64,000 nucleotides of DNA from Lucinisca nassula (GCA_963580285.1 OY757017.1:17625003-17689002), one strand, 5' to 3'; positions 42,551 through 53,412 are shown, counted from the stretch's first letter. Numbers and translations: made by a program. The notes: generated by a model from the sequence alone, not told the origin.

Positions 42551-42714
42551 CAAAATTATCCTAAATAATAGACATATTGATACATGGAGACGTAATAACT
42601 CTTATGCTGCTGTTCTCGACAACTCCTACCTTTGCAAACAGTGTAATCATGTAATCTGATTGGCTGATATTCAGAAATAGGTGTGACAAATTAAATTATG
42701 CAACGGAATAAGGG

Positions 42715-42912
42715 TTAACCCATTTTGTACCGGAAACCCCAAAACGGGTACCCTGGCAAACAGCACAGGCCCAGATCGGGCGCCGCAAACCGAAATCCCC
42801 CCCCCCAAAAAAAAAAAAAAATGTTGATGAAAACACCATCTGACACCCCCAACTTTTGAAATGGACTCCTGCTATATATATTAGGAGAAAGATTCCATTT
42901 GGTATAAAAATA
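42715..42912. mobile_element. TTAA MITE family M2, copy d
   Basis: 'TTAACCCATTTTGTACCGG', 'aaaccccaaaacgggt', 'ggcaaacagcacaggccc', then a C/A homopolymer stretch, then 'tgctatatatattaggag' and 'attccatttggtat'. The central palindrome is reduced. Confidence 0.75.
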
Positions 42913-43103
42913 GGTACTCACGACGGAGTTTGATGTAACCATGGTAATGAGTCATTGACATTTGGGACATTGACATTGCAGTAAGTACACACACTCTTGA
43001 AGAACATGAAAAGTACACGTTCTAATGGGCCGTCTCAAAGCTATTCCCTCTATAGGTCACCATTGGTGTGACTTGAATGCTGCAAAGGCAACGTACATCA
43101 ACA

Positions 43104-43392
43104 TTTTGTTTGTTTGATTTGAGGTTTAACGTCCCCGTCTGTAGGTCATTTTGGAGATGTTGCTTCCAATTGTGTGGCACTTTTACCCGACATATAGATG
43201 AAATGACATCTCAAGCCCTGTCGCCCAATGGAATGAATAGGGTTTATAAGCACGGACGGTCCGACACCGCTTTGCCTTGGCAGTCTTAGATCCTCTAAGC
43301 GGTTTACCAGTACTCGTGTGCGGTAGGTTTCAGCTCTGCGTGGAAGCATCCTGTAGCCCATCTATTTCTTCAAGGCCCCGATGGGCGGGGGC
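43104..43392 (+). mobile_element. SINE-C copy 10
   Basis: Complete apart from small internal deletions (for example 'cgtctgtaggtcatt', where ~12 bp of the usual 'caacactgtaa' is lost). Confidence 0.85.
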
Positions 43393-43449
43393 GAAGAGAA
43401 CATCAAAATGCTTATTACAATGTATATTAAGCGCTATAGCGGATTTACT

Positions 43450-43692
43450 GTTAGCCCATATATGCCTTGTGGCCGTTTTGGGACGTTGGCAAACAGTGCC
43501 GACCCAGATCAGACGCCGCAGTTCGCGGCGTCTGACCTGGGTCTACACTGTTTGCTTAAAGAACAGTCATTTTTGTAAACTTTGCCACAAAAAAAAAAAA
43601 AAAAAAAAAAAAAATACCCGACACCCGTATAATTGGAAATGGACCACTCCAAACTTACTAAGTGGAAGATTCCATTGTCATATACGGGTTAA
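43450..43692. mobile_element. TTAA MITE family M2, copy e
   Basis: Central palindrome 'gacccagatcagacgccgc' / 'gcggcgtctgacctgggtc' at 43501-43545. A long A run lies at ~43589-43613. The right end is 'gtcatatacgggTTAA'. Confidence 0.75.
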
Positions 43693-43976
43693 TTAATTTC
43701 TTTGTGCTCTTCATTTCCTAGAGTACATCCAATTACAATTGTCCTTGATATATAATATGGATGGACTCTTGAATCACCGTAAAGCAACGTGCGAATTACT
43801 AGAATAGAATTCTTAATTATACCTCGTAAATGAAGGCAGCGTCCGAAATGTTCACACTCTTTGAATTGTCTATATCCTGCCAAAGGCAAGTTGTTAACTA
43901 ATTAGTACACAGCAAGCGGAGTGTACTTTAAGTAATATAACGCTTACCCACCCATGGGTCTGAAGAAATCGGCGAA
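43693..43976. other. No gene recognised
   Basis: No feature supported. Confidence 0.3.
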
Positions 43977-44546
43977 GGACATTCGAGCGGATTGACAGAA
44001 CATTCGAGCGAAAATAAATGGACCATCGAGCGGCAAAAAGGTGGATACTCGAGCGAAATGAAAAAAAGGACATTAGAGCGGATAACCTGTTTACCTGTGC
44101 CCCTTCCGTTAGCTAGATCAAAGATTAATCGGTTCAAGAACATGTCCACCTAAGCCTGTTGCCCCCTACTCACCACGGGGAGGTGGAAGAAGGACTTGAG
44201 CCGGATTTGTTGTTTTAGTACTAAAATCATAAAATACTATTTAAAGTCTGTTCAAGGCACTGAAGTCTGTTGAAACAATATGTATACACCAGCGTGGTAG
44301 ACGTCTGTTCGGTGCCCAAAGTCATTTACACATCGGTACGGGCTCTGGGTTATATCATATTCCTTTCTAGTGATTTCCCCATCTGCATATTTCCGATGCA
44401 GTTAACAGGTAAGGTTTTGTATAGGTGAACATTATTTACCTGTCCAATTTACCTGTAATCTGTTAAATTATTTTCCGCTCGGTAGACCACTTAAAAACCG
44501 TTCGATTGTCCACTATGACCTTGTGATTTTTCTGCTCGATTGTCCA
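43977..44546. mobile_element. Putative element with inverted subterminal repeat arrays
   Basis: At the left, five ~14-bp motifs of type GGACATTCGAGCGG lie at 43977, 43999, 44021, 44043 and 44068, spaced 22-25 bp. At the right the complement occurs three times: CCGCTCGGTAGACCAC (~44475), CCGTTCGATTGTCC (44498) and CTGCTCGATTGTCC (44532). Inverted, repeated short motifs at both ends resemble subterminal transposase-binding sites. No transposase ORF and no obvious target duplication; the right end abuts a SINE-C fragment. Confidence 0.55.
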
Positions 44547-44548
44547 TG

Positions 44549-44600
44549 CCCGAAGAAATAGATCGGACTGCATGATGCTTCCACGCAGAGCTGAAACCGC
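44549..44600 (-). mobile_element. SINE-C fragment, ~50 bp
   Basis: 'gaagaaatagatcggactgc' and 'atgatgcttccacgcagagc' only; both ends missing. Confidence 0.75.
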
Positions 44601-44605
44601 ATTAA

Positions 44606-45185
44606 GAAAACACGCATATACAAATACACTGTCAATTTTACCGCCGTAAAAATGAAAATTTATGATGAAAAATTGGCATATTTTTCTTATTTCTGCTCAA
44701 AATATAGATTGTTGGCATCGGTTCCACAATCTATATTTTAGAGCAGAGATAAGAAAGTAAGCTATACCCCTGTAAACCCCAGTTTTACCATATAAAGTGG
44801 CATCACAAAAACACGCCTATATAATTTTGACCCCCCTTGAACCCAACTTTACCCCAGTTTTACTATATAAAGTGGCATCACAAAAACACGCCTATATAGT
44901 TTTGACCCCCCTTGAACCCAACTTTTATATAGTAAAACTGGGGTTTACAGGGGTAAACCTTATTTTTCTTATTTCTGCTGTAACATATAGATTGTGGGTA
45001 CTCGTTAGAACCGCCTCGTCGAGGCGGTCCTAACGAGTACCCACAATCTATATCTAAAGCAAAATTAAGAAAAATATTTCAATTTTTCAGCTTAAAGTCT
45101 TCCTTTTTTCAGCAGAAAAGTTTACAATGTACTAGTATAGGCATGTTTTCGTAATGGGGGTCAAAATTATATAGGATGTTTTTGT
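44606..45185. mobile_element. P-family MITEs, copy 6 (one damaged, one intact)
   Basis: The first core (~44700-44745) has lost most of the hairpin. The second, at 44985-45053, is complete: 'tagattgtgggtactcgtta', 'gaaccgcctcgtcgaggcgg' and the complement. The segment 'catcacaaaaacacgcctat' to 'gaacccaacttt' is tandemly duplicated (44807, 44873). B-type ends are CATCACAAAAACACGCC and TAGGCATGTTTTCGTAATG. Confidence 0.75.
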
Positions 45186-45194
45186 GATGGACCA

Positions 45195-45400
45195 TTGTTT
45201 TGGTTTTACGGCCCTTTCAAGCTTATTTCACTCCTATCGAGCCGATCGTTAATCAGAGGTGAGCGAAAACCGGAGTACCTCGAAGAAAGACCACCTGACG
45301 TTCCGTTGCAGAACTTGGCTTCTCGCATGTGACCCGAGCCAGGCTGGAACCCACAGCGGTGAGAGACCTAATGAAAAAGAGTCAGCGGCCACGGAGGTAC
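45195..45400 (-). mobile_element. SINE-D copy 3
   Basis: Same body as 14140-14372 ('tcgagccgatcgttaatcag', 'gttccgttgcagaacttggc'). The tRNA-like end is degraded and slightly shortened. Confidence 0.78.
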
Positions 45401-45416
45401 GTTGTACATGAGTACC

Positions 45417-45905
45417 GGGGATCTAAGCCTGCCTGGGCAAAGTGTTGCGAGTTGGACCGCCCCTACACGTAAGCCCTTCTGGTATGTTTGGGCGACACGG
45501 GTTGCGGCCTCGCCCATCGGGGCTTGAAGAAATAGATGGGCTGCATGATGCTTCCACGCAGAGCTGAAACTGACCGGTAAACCGCTTAGAGGATACTAAG
45601 CATGTCCAGGCAACGCGATGCGAGTCGGACCGTCCATGTTTATAAATCCTATTGGTATCATTGAGCGACAGGTCTTATGATGTCATTTCATTTCAATGCC
45701 GGGTAAAAGTCCCACGAAATTGGAAGTAATGTCTCCAAAATGACCTATACAGGGTTGACAGGGAAGTTAAACCACAAACAAACGGCACGGGTTAACGTCA
45801 TTTAATCTCAATATCGGGTAAAAGTCCCACAGCATTGGACGCAACGCCTTCAAAATTACCTGAATAGTGTTAACGGGGAACGTAAAGACTCAGTTCAAAC
45901 TAAAA
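45417..45905 (-). mobile_element. SINE-C (outer, older) split by another SINE-C
   Basis: Parts at 45417-45503 and 45794-45905 form one degraded SINE-C ('gggatctaagcctgcctggg' ... 'gtcatttaatctcaatatcg'). They are interrupted by a younger copy of the same family. The outer copy is visibly more diverged. Confidence 0.8.
45504..45785 (-). mobile_element. SINE-C (inner, younger) inserted in SINE-C
   Basis: Near full length, flanked by the 8-bp repeat CACGGGTT (45496-45503, 45786-45793), which is part of the outer SINE. Confidence 0.88.
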
Positions 45906-45929
45906 TACATGTAGTATTCTTTATATTAT

Positions 45930-46010
45930 GACCACCTTCGCGACTATTCAAAAGTGGTCTTTAAAACCAATTTGAACAGTCCCAAAGGCGGTCTCTCACC
46001 AGGGACATAA
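45930..46010. mobile_element. Degraded relative of the 31140 palindromic MITE
   Basis: 'actattcaaaagtggtcttt' and 'accaatttgaacagtcccaa' then 'aggcggtct'; arms no longer pair perfectly. Confidence 0.55.
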
Positions 46011-46038
46011 GGTGTAGAAAACACATAGAAAGAACAAA

Positions 46039-46280
46039 ATAAGGGGAATGGGAACACCTGGCAGATTTTTCCGCCATTTTTCAAAGGGAGACAACTTTTT
46101 GGACTTCCCGTTAGTTTTTCTATAAGCCCTGTCCCACTGAAAATGGGGGACTTCTCTTAAAGGAAAGAATTTGCTCCCCAGGGGCAAATTCTTTCCTTTA
46201 AGGGTCAACCCCTAATGACATGGGAGACAAAAATACTTTTGCAGGAGTTGCTCCCCTGAAGGTGTTCCCATTTCCCTTAA
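46039..46280. mobile_element. TTAA MITE family M3, copy a
   Basis: Ends ATAAGGGGAATGGGAACACCT and AGGTGTTCCCATTTCCCTTAA are inverted. The core hairpin 46156-46202 pairs 'cttaaaggaaagaatttgct' with its complement around 'ccccagggg'. No ORF. The opposite-orientation copy is at 53576-53807. Confidence 0.8.
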
Positions 46281-46299
46281 ATCTTTTAAATATATGTTT

Positions 46300-46470
46300 A
46301 ATAGTAAAGCTAGTCTCAATCTAATTTTATCTGGATAACCTTCTTTTTTCAGATGAAGATGAACAAGGTTAATTTCAGGTCGAAATATAAATTCTGTGTG
46401 CTCATTAGATCCGCCTCATGGAATCGGTTCTAGCGAGGTTCCATAATTAATGTTTCTAAGTACAATAAGA
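46300..46470. mobile_element. P-family fragment, copy 7
   Basis: Degraded core 'tgtgctcattagatccgcct' and 'catggaatcggttctagcga'. Confidence 0.5.
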
Positions 46471-46489
46471 ATGACGTCGCGTCTGAGAA

Positions 46490-46745
46490 TGTATTAACGC
46501 CATTTATAAATTTGGTAATCCTCTAGTTAATTAAATATGCAAATTAGTTAGATACGTCCCGTAACGTTACATGTACGACATGCTTAACGACGTCGCGTTT
46601 AGTAATGGCGAAATATTGTCACCTTTTTTTTTTTTAAACAATCGTGAATTAAATTGGTTTTAAATGTCAAATGATAAATATAATCTTGCATTCGTGCTCA
46701 TATATTATTGATTTTGTTAAAGGCGAAGACTTGCATTTTATGTTT
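46490..46745. mobile_element. Partial copy of the 13770 palindromic element
   Basis: 'ggtaatcctctagttaatta', 'tatgcaaattagttagatac' and 'cttaacgacgtcgcgttta' match the reverse complement of 14036-14128. The copy runs to 'ggcgaagacttgcattttat' but lacks the perfect 51-bp core. Confidence 0.65.
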
Positions 46746-46849
46746 TTTCATCGACTTGTTTTATTCCTTTATGTATACCCCAGTTGACCCAGTGGGTTTT
46801 ACAGAGTTGTTCATTTCAGAGTCATGTTATCGCGATGTGATCAGAAAAC

Positions 46850-47351
46850 TGCGGAACCCGGGAAGGGACATGAATTTTTTTTTAATATGTTCTGCGAACA
46901 AGATATTAAGTTGTGCGAACAAGATAATATCTTGTGAGGACAAGATAATATATTGTCCGCACAAGATATTATCTTGTGCGGACAACATAATTTATCTTGT
47001 GCGGACAACTTAATATCTTGTCCGCACAAGATATTATCTTGTTCGCACAACATATTATCCTGTTTGCACAACATAGATCTTAGGAAGATGTGCGAACAAG
47101 ATATTACCTTGTTCGCACAACATATTATCTTGTGCGCACAAGATTGAGCGGACAAGATAATATCTTGTTCGCACAACTTAATATCTTCTTGTCTGCACAA
47201 GATAATATGTTGTCCGCACAAGATAATCCGCTGTGCGCACAAGATAATATGTTGTCCGAACAAGAAAATATGTTATCCGCACAAGATATTATCTTGTGCG
47301 CACAACTTATAATAAAATAATAAGAAATCATGTCCCTTCCCGGGTTCCGTA
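46850..47351. mobile_element. TIR element built of palindromic 21-bp units, copy 2
   Basis: Same terminal repeats as 33033-33701: T(A/G)CGGAACCCGGGAAGGGACA at both ends, then an A/T-rich step and 'agttgtgcg(c/a)acaag'. It is flanked by a 6-bp direct repeat GAAAAC (46844-46849, 47352-47357). About 19 units of ACAAGATA(T/A)TATCTTGT type are present and more diverged than in copy 1. The odd unit 'caacatagatcttaggaag' is kept (~47069-47087). It is 167 bp shorter than copy 1, about eight units. Confidence 0.9.
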
Positions 47352-47357
47352 GAAAAC

Positions 47358-47694
47358 GGAAAAGCCAAATAAATGAAGTCAATGATTACGGCTCACCATT
47401 GACCCCGCGTGGGAGCAATATAAATCAGGTTATAAAATCACAAAAGAAGGAAAGCCATAAGCGCCCACTAGGTCCCAAGAGGTAAAAACACGGCCAAAAT
47501 ATAAAACAAAACCAAAAGTCAAATAAGGAATAAAAAGTTACTTGGAGGCTGAAAAAAAAACGAAAATTCGAAAAAAAAAAAAGATCAATGAAGGTCAACA
47601 CTGTTTTATTTCATACTCAGCAGTATGTGAAATTAATGCATACCCGAAACAAATAAAAATGATAAACTCCGTTCAGAAAATCTGAATCATCGAT
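47358..47694. other. No gene recognised
   Basis: A-rich with short A runs; no supported feature. Confidence 0.35.
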
Positions 47695-47930
47695 TTTTTC
47701 GTTTCTTGCTGTTACATGTAATACTCAATATAGCCCATACATCACTTTGGGAAAGTTTTAGAATTGACCCTCCGCCGATTTCTCCAGCAAGTCGTATGCC
47801 TCTGTGGCAACCAGGAAAGGCTATGATAATTTGGAGAAAATTGCAAAATCGAAATTTCCTTTCAGGGACTAAGACATTTTGACAGGTTCGGCACACCCAT
47901 TTAAACCACATATAGAAGTGGTTACTACTC
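47695..47930 (-). repeat. Dispersed repeat, partner of 51430-51510
   Basis: Reverse complement contains 'gcaattttctccaaattatc' and 'tttcctggttgccacagagg', matching 'gcaattttctacaaataatc' and 'tttcctgactgtcacagagg' at 51470-51515. Confidence 0.55.
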
Positions 47931-48044
47931 TTGTAAAGTACAAGGGCGTATATGGTTTATTTGCACGATCACTTCATGGAAAATCATTAGCTGTGACACC
48001 ACGTCTGATATCGGTATAATTCTTTTTGACCACTGTTGACAGTA

Positions 48045-49230
48045 CATCGCATTTTTATCCCCCGGAGCGAAGTGGAACGAGGATTATAGGAATGTCCTTC
48101 GTCTGTCCGTCTGTCCTTCCGTCCGTCCGTCCATCTGTCCGTCTGTCTGTCCGTAACACTTTCTTGTCCGCTCCATATCTCCTGAACCCTTCGATAGATT
48201 TTCATTAAACGTTGGTCAATTATTCGTCTCATTGTGCCAATGTGCAGAACTCATAAATGATACATGCCGACTCAAGGTCAAGGTCACAGTTCACAACTTA
48301 GAACTTTTCTGAATTTTGTATGTGTTCCATATCTTCTTTACCCTTTGAAGGATTTTCATTAAACTTTAGTCAAATATTCTTTTGAGTGAGCTGGTGTACA
48401 GGGCCCATAAATGAACCATGCTGACTCAAGATCAAGGTCACATCTGAAGATTAAGAGTTTGAAACTTTGAATGTTGTGCCCGTTCCAGATCTCCTTTAAC
48501 CCTGCAATGATTCTCATCAAACTCTGGCCAATTATCCCCCTTAGTGACCTGATGTGCAGAACCCATTAATAAACCATGCCGACTCAAGGTCAAGATTACA
48601 TTGGAAGGTCACGAGTTTGAAACTTTGAATTTTGTGTCCGTTTAATATCTCCTTTACCCTTGAAAGGATTTTCATTGTACTTTGGTCAAATGCCCCCCTT
48701 AGTGAGCTGTGTGCAGAACCCATAAATAAACCATGCCGACTCAAGGTCAAGGTCACACTGGAAGGTCACGAGTTTGAAACTTTGGATTTCGTGTCCGTTT
48801 AGTATCTCCTTTACACTTGAAAGGATTTTCATTACACTTTGGTCAAATGCCCCCCTTAGTGAGCTGATGTGCAGAACACATAAATAAATCATGCCGACTC
48901 AAGGTCAAGGTCACAGTTGAAGGTAAAGAGTTTGACACTTCGAATTTTGTGTTCGTTCCATATCTCCTTTTCCCCTGGAAAGATTTTCATTAAAGTTTCA
49001 TCAAATGTCACTCTTAGTGAGCTGATGTGCAGAACCCATAAATAAACCATGCCAACTCAAGGTCAAGTTCACAGTTGAATGTCACGAGTTTGAAACTTGG
49101 AATTTTGTGTCTGTTTCATATCTCATTTACCCATGGAAGGATTTTCATTAAAGTCTTGTGAAGGCCAAGGTCACAAGGTTGAGCCCTGATACTAAGTGAG
49201 GCGGGTGATTTGGCTATTCCTCAGACTGCT
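48045..49230 (+). repeat. Tandem array, ~155 bp unit, ~7 copies, with (GTCC)n lead
   Basis: A 'gtctgtccgtccgtcc' stretch at 48093-48150 leads into units with 'atatctcctttacccttgaa', 'ggattttcattaaactttgg', 'gtgcagaacccataaataaa' and 'ccatgccgactcaaggtcaa'. Units start near 48170, 48325, 48480, 48640, 48800, 48955 and 49110. ORFs are in register with the unit. Confidence 0.85.
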
Positions 49231-49277
49231 TTCTTGTATAGTTTAAACTTAAAGGACGGCCACCGACTGGCGTATGA

Positions 49278-49578
49278 TTTGTTTGTTTGTTTTGAGATTT
49301 AACGTCCCGTCAACACTGTAAAGGTCATTTTGGAGACGTTGCTTCCAATTTTGTGGGACTTTTACTCGACCTTGAGATGAAATGACATCTCAGGCCCTGG
49401 CGCCCAATGAAACCGATAAGGTTTATAAGCAAGGACGTGCCGACTCGCACCGCTTTGCCTGGGTAGGGTTAGATCCTCTAAGCGGTTGACCAGTATTCAT
49501 ATGCGGGTCGGTATCAGCTCTGCGTGGAAACATCATGCAGCCCATCTTTATCTTCAGGCCCCGATGGACGGGGATGGA
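49278..49578 (+). mobile_element. SINE-C copy 13, 12-bp target duplication
   Basis: Flanked by ACTGGCGTATGA on both sides (49266-49277, 49579-49590). Complete. Confidence 0.92.
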
Positions 49579-49722
49579 ACTGGCGTATGAGCTGCAGAAA
49601 TTCTATCAAGAGACATATGTATACACCAGTGCAACTTTATTCTCAGATTCAAAGTACAATGTCTTTTTTCGGCCTTGGAATAAATTGCACACGAAATGCA
49701 TTTTTGCGAACCCTTTATATTC

Positions 49723-49723
<1 letters not shown>

Positions 49724-49768
<45 letters not shown>
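49724..49768. repeat. (CT)n microsatellite
   Basis: About 22 CT units; Leu/Ser repeat ORFs across it are artefacts. Confidence 0.95.
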
Positions 49769-49769
<1 letters not shown>

Positions 49770-50099
49770 ATACGCACGAAGGTGAGCGAAACAGTGATAA
49801 TTAATTTGTTACGACAGTGAGTGCTATGCCTTGTGGTCAACTGCTAAAGCCTCGTCGGGCCGGCCAGTTACAAGTACTGATGTGAGATCGCATCCCATCC
49901 CCGCCCTGATAACAACCAGTGGTCAACGGCCGAGCTTAGTAGAGCCGTTCATCCTTAGCCGTTTTCCGACAAAGGTACCATCGAAAGATGGGATAGAGAA
50001 AAAGAAGAAAGAAACTAGAATTGCGTCCATAGGACACGGATGCCCCGCCATATGACATTGGACATAGAAATGAGTGTTATGTATAGTCTGTGTGAGGAA
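49769..50099. other. No gene recognised
   Basis: The tail 'gagctacgg' onward enters the next repeat. 49850-50060 has a stretch with 'cgggccggccagttacaag', not matched to a family. Confidence 0.35.
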
Positions 50100-50850
50100 A
50101 ACATTTATGATCTCACCTTTGAGCTACGGACCTCCGTTTTACGTATGCCACATCATCTGATAATGATTAACATTTTGGCCAGGTGATTTTAAAATCCATG
50201 CAGGAATACGAAACTTTTTAAAAAAAAACACGACTCAAAAAGACCCTTTTTGATATTTGATCTCTAAAGATGACCTTGGCCTTGGTGGCATCCACCTGGC
50301 TCTAGCAAGCCACAAAAAACTTCTGAGGATGGTTAACAAATGCGATTGCTACGATTGCTACTGACTGGACACGGAAAATGCCTTTTATTTGACATTTGAC
50401 CTCTAAGTACGATTTTGACCTAGGGGTACCGACATATGGCTTGCGCACGACCCATCGTCTTACGATGTTTTTACATTTCTGCCATGTAATTTTAAAAATA
50501 ATAATAAAAGTTATTGATCGGACATGATAAAACACCTTTTTGACCTTTGACTTCTAAGTAGGACCATGACTTTGGAGGTACCGACTTTGGCCATTCGCGT
50601 GACACATAGTCTTATAATGATTATCATTAACGTTATTTGGAAATCCATCCAGGTATAAGGAAGTTTTTGTCCGGACACGAAAACAATCGTTTTTTAACCT
50701 TTGACCTCTAAGAATGACCCCTACCTTGAAGGAACCGTCCTGGGCCTTACGCGCGACACATCGTCTCGTAACGGTTAATTTTTTTGCCTAGTAATTTCCA
50801 AATCCATAAAAAAAAAATAAATAAATAAAAAAGTTTAACGTTATTGCTCG
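50100..50850 (+). repeat. Degenerate tandem repeat, 135-155 bp unit, ~5 copies
   Basis: Recurring 'tttgacctctaagtangac', 'accgacatatggccttgcgc', 'gacacatcgtctta' and 'aaatccatgcaggaata' with spacing 135-155 bp. Confidence 0.75.
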
Positions 50851-50855
50851 AACGA

Positions 50856-50897
50856 CATACATACATACATACATACATACATACATACATACATACA
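50856..50897. repeat. (CATA)n microsatellite
   Basis: Ten uninterrupted tetranucleotides. Confidence 0.95.
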
Positions 50898-51429
50898 GCA
50901 TCCATCCAGCCAGCCACCCTCATCCTTTTTATCATCCTCATCCTTATCCATCTATCCAGCCATGCCACAACGACCAAGTCTCCCATGAGACCTCTGTTAA
51001 CAATATGATCTTCGTTTGGAAACGAAACCATGCGGAGTCACAGACTGCATATCTATTTCAAATACCGCTGACAGTTTGATTCCAGACAAGATGAGTTTCA
51101 AAGTGTTTGACCATACATGGGCGTAGCGGCTATCGTGGTCATTTCACCCGAATGGCGAAAAAAAAAAAACAACAACATCCGTTCCCCCATCCATTAGAGG
51201 TCCCATCTGAACTTAACTTCCAATCGAATTTTCAAATGACTGACCCATAGACAGGTGGCTGAAAGGACTAAGAAAACGTATCAAGAAGAATGACCTTTCT
51301 AGAGGCTCCAAATCACTCATAGTGAGCCTCTATCTAGCCATTCGAATGTAAAGTGTGTCGTAATTGCATATCTATTTATATAGTGTGTCACATGTATTTA
51401 AATATTTATTATTTCACCTGACAATCATC
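50898..51429. other. No gene recognised
   Basis: Short 'atcctcatcctt' repeats at 50920-50960; otherwise nothing supported. Confidence 0.35.
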
Positions 51430-51877
51430 GTCATATGGACTTAGTCTGTGGTCTCATTTCTTTGTTTTGCAATTTTCTACAAATAATCACAGCCTTTCCT
51501 GACTGTCACAGAGGCATGCGTAAAATAGGTCAAGGTCAACCTAGGGTCATCATTTTTGCAAACTTGGTAATACTTAGTCACCCGGTGCTAAATACCAAGT
51601 TTCAAACCAATCGGCTTAGTGGTTCTTGAGAAAAAGATTTTTAAGCTTTTTACAGTATTTGGGCATGGCGGCCATCTTGGGCATGTGACCTGGACCATAC
51701 ATGCAAACTTTCGTTCTCCCATTGCCAGGGAGCTGCATGAGAAACTGAATTGTAATTGGCCCAGTGGTTTCAGAGAAGAAGACCTTTGAAAATGGTTGAC
51801 GTACGACGGACGGACGGACGACAGAGGACTACCATCCTATAAGCTCCGCTGGAGCCTTTGGCTCAGGAGAGCTAAAC
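51430..51877 (+). repeat. Dispersed repeat ending in the 'ggctcaggagagctaaa' module
   Basis: The end, 'ggacggacggacgac...gctggagcctttggctcagg', matches the ends of the repeats at 7535 and 9440. The start matches 47695-47930 inverted. It carries the same conserved end module on a different body. Confidence 0.65.
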
Positions 51878-52213
51878 TATCAGATGTTTTTATCTGAAAT
51901 TTTTCATTTTGTTGTCGTAAAATAACCATTTTGGATCGATAATAAACAAACGACGACTCAAATTGTGTGTCCCAAATTGTCTTCCGTACCGTAATTTAAG
52001 ATATTTGAATTATGTCTGGCTTGTCACTCCCTGCAACAATACAAATCAAATATCTTCATGAAATACAAAAATAAATGATAATCGGGAACTTCTATTTATA
52101 TTTCTATTTGTAAAAGTCAGAATGACATATTTGTCTACTATATTACGGCTTCCTTCTTGTTTGTTTCCCAAAAGCCGGTCACCTCATAAATAGGTCTACT
52201 GCTAAGGAAAAGA
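51878..52213. other. No gene recognised
   Basis: AT-rich; nothing supported. Confidence 0.35.
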
Positions 52214-52225
52214 CATAACGTGAAC

Positions 52226-52539
52226 CGGCCCCCGCTCATCGGGGGCTTAAAGAAATAGATGGGCTGCATGATGATTCCACGCAGAGCGGACATCGACCGC
52301 ATACGAGTACTGGTAAACCGCTTAGAGGATCTAAGCTTGCTTAGGCAAAGCGGAGCGAGTCGGACCGCCCATGCTTATAAACCCTATTGGTTTTATAGGG
52401 CGACAGGGCTTGAGATGTCATTTCATCTCAATATCGGGTAAAAGTCCAACAAAATGGGCAGCAACGTCTATACAGTGTTGACACTTTATACAGTGTTGAC
52501 GGGGACTTTAATCCTCAAATCAAACAAAATCAAACAAAA
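52226..52539 (-). mobile_element. SINE-C copy 14, 12-bp target duplication
   Basis: CAT(A/C)ACGTGAAC flanks it (52214-52225, 52540-52551). The right copy is also the end of a P-family MITE (CATCACGTGAACAAGTCC), so the SINE landed at or in that terminus. The tail has an extra 'caaacaaaat' unit. Confidence 0.85.
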
Positions 52540-52820
52540 CATCACGTGAACAAGTCCGTGAAATAAACACCCCCATAAACCCCACTCTATATAGAGAAAT
52601 TTGGGTTTTTCGGGGGTAAACATTTTTTTCTTATTTCTGCTCCAAGACATAGGTTGTGGGTACTCGTTAGAACCGCCTCATTGAGGCGGTTCTAACGAGC
52701 ACCCACAACCTATGTTTAAAGTATAAATAAGAAAAATATCACTAATTTTCATCAGAAAAAGTCGCCATTTTAGAAATATGAAAGAATGCACTATGCCACA
52801 CGGATGGGTTACCGTAGGGT
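52540..52820. mobile_element. P-family MITE, copy 8 (A-type, intact)
   Basis: Core 52647-52717: 'acataggttgtgggtactcg', 'ttagaaccgcctcattgagg' and the perfect complement. Left end CATCACGTGAACAAGTCCGTG, right end 'actatgccacacggatgggt'. Confidence 0.82.
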
Positions 52821-52854
52821 CATAACGGAATGGCGTTTCTCGTATCACTAGAAC

Positions 52855-53070
52855 AAACATTTTTCTCGATGAAAATTTATGATATTTTTCTTATTTGCAC
52901 TAAAAACATAAGTTGTAGGTGCTCGTTAAAACCTCATTGAGGCGGTTCTGACGAGTACCCACGACCCACAGTATTGGAGCTGAAATCAGCAAAAATAATT
53001 GACATGTATATCACAGAAAATCCAAGTTTTCTCTATATAAAGTGGGGTCTTCATTTCACGGACCTGTTAT
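52855..53070. mobile_element. P-family MITE, copy 9
   Basis: Core 'ataagttgtaggtgctcgtt' / 'attgaggcggttctgacgag', imperfect. 'taaagtggggtcttcatttc' and 'acggacctgttatcatggtg' give its right end. Confidence 0.7.
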
Positions 53071-53342
53071 CATGGTGGTTTAATCTTTGCCTTTAAGAGC
53101 AGACCCTGTTGTGCGACACTCTAAAAGAATGAGCCTAGTGTCAAAAGAGTTAGCTTTCCTGAAAATGTAATTTTTTCCCTTAATGTAGAAATGTCAAAAT
53201 ACAACATTTTCAGGAAATGAGATGGAACAGGAAGCCCTTCAGCTACACACAACTTGGAGATGATTTGGATGGTTTGTCTCTGAGAAAATATTAGACTGAC
53301 AAAAACAAATGAGCTGAGAAAGAAAAGCAACGGATTGGTCGA

Positions 53343-53350
<8 letters not shown>
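53071..53350. other. No gene recognised
   Basis: No supported feature before the CT run. Confidence 0.3.

Positions 53351-53411
<61 letters not shown>
53351..53411. repeat. (CT)n microsatellite
   Basis: About 30 CT units with one 'cg' interruption near 53388. Confidence 0.95.
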
Positions 53412-53412
53412 T

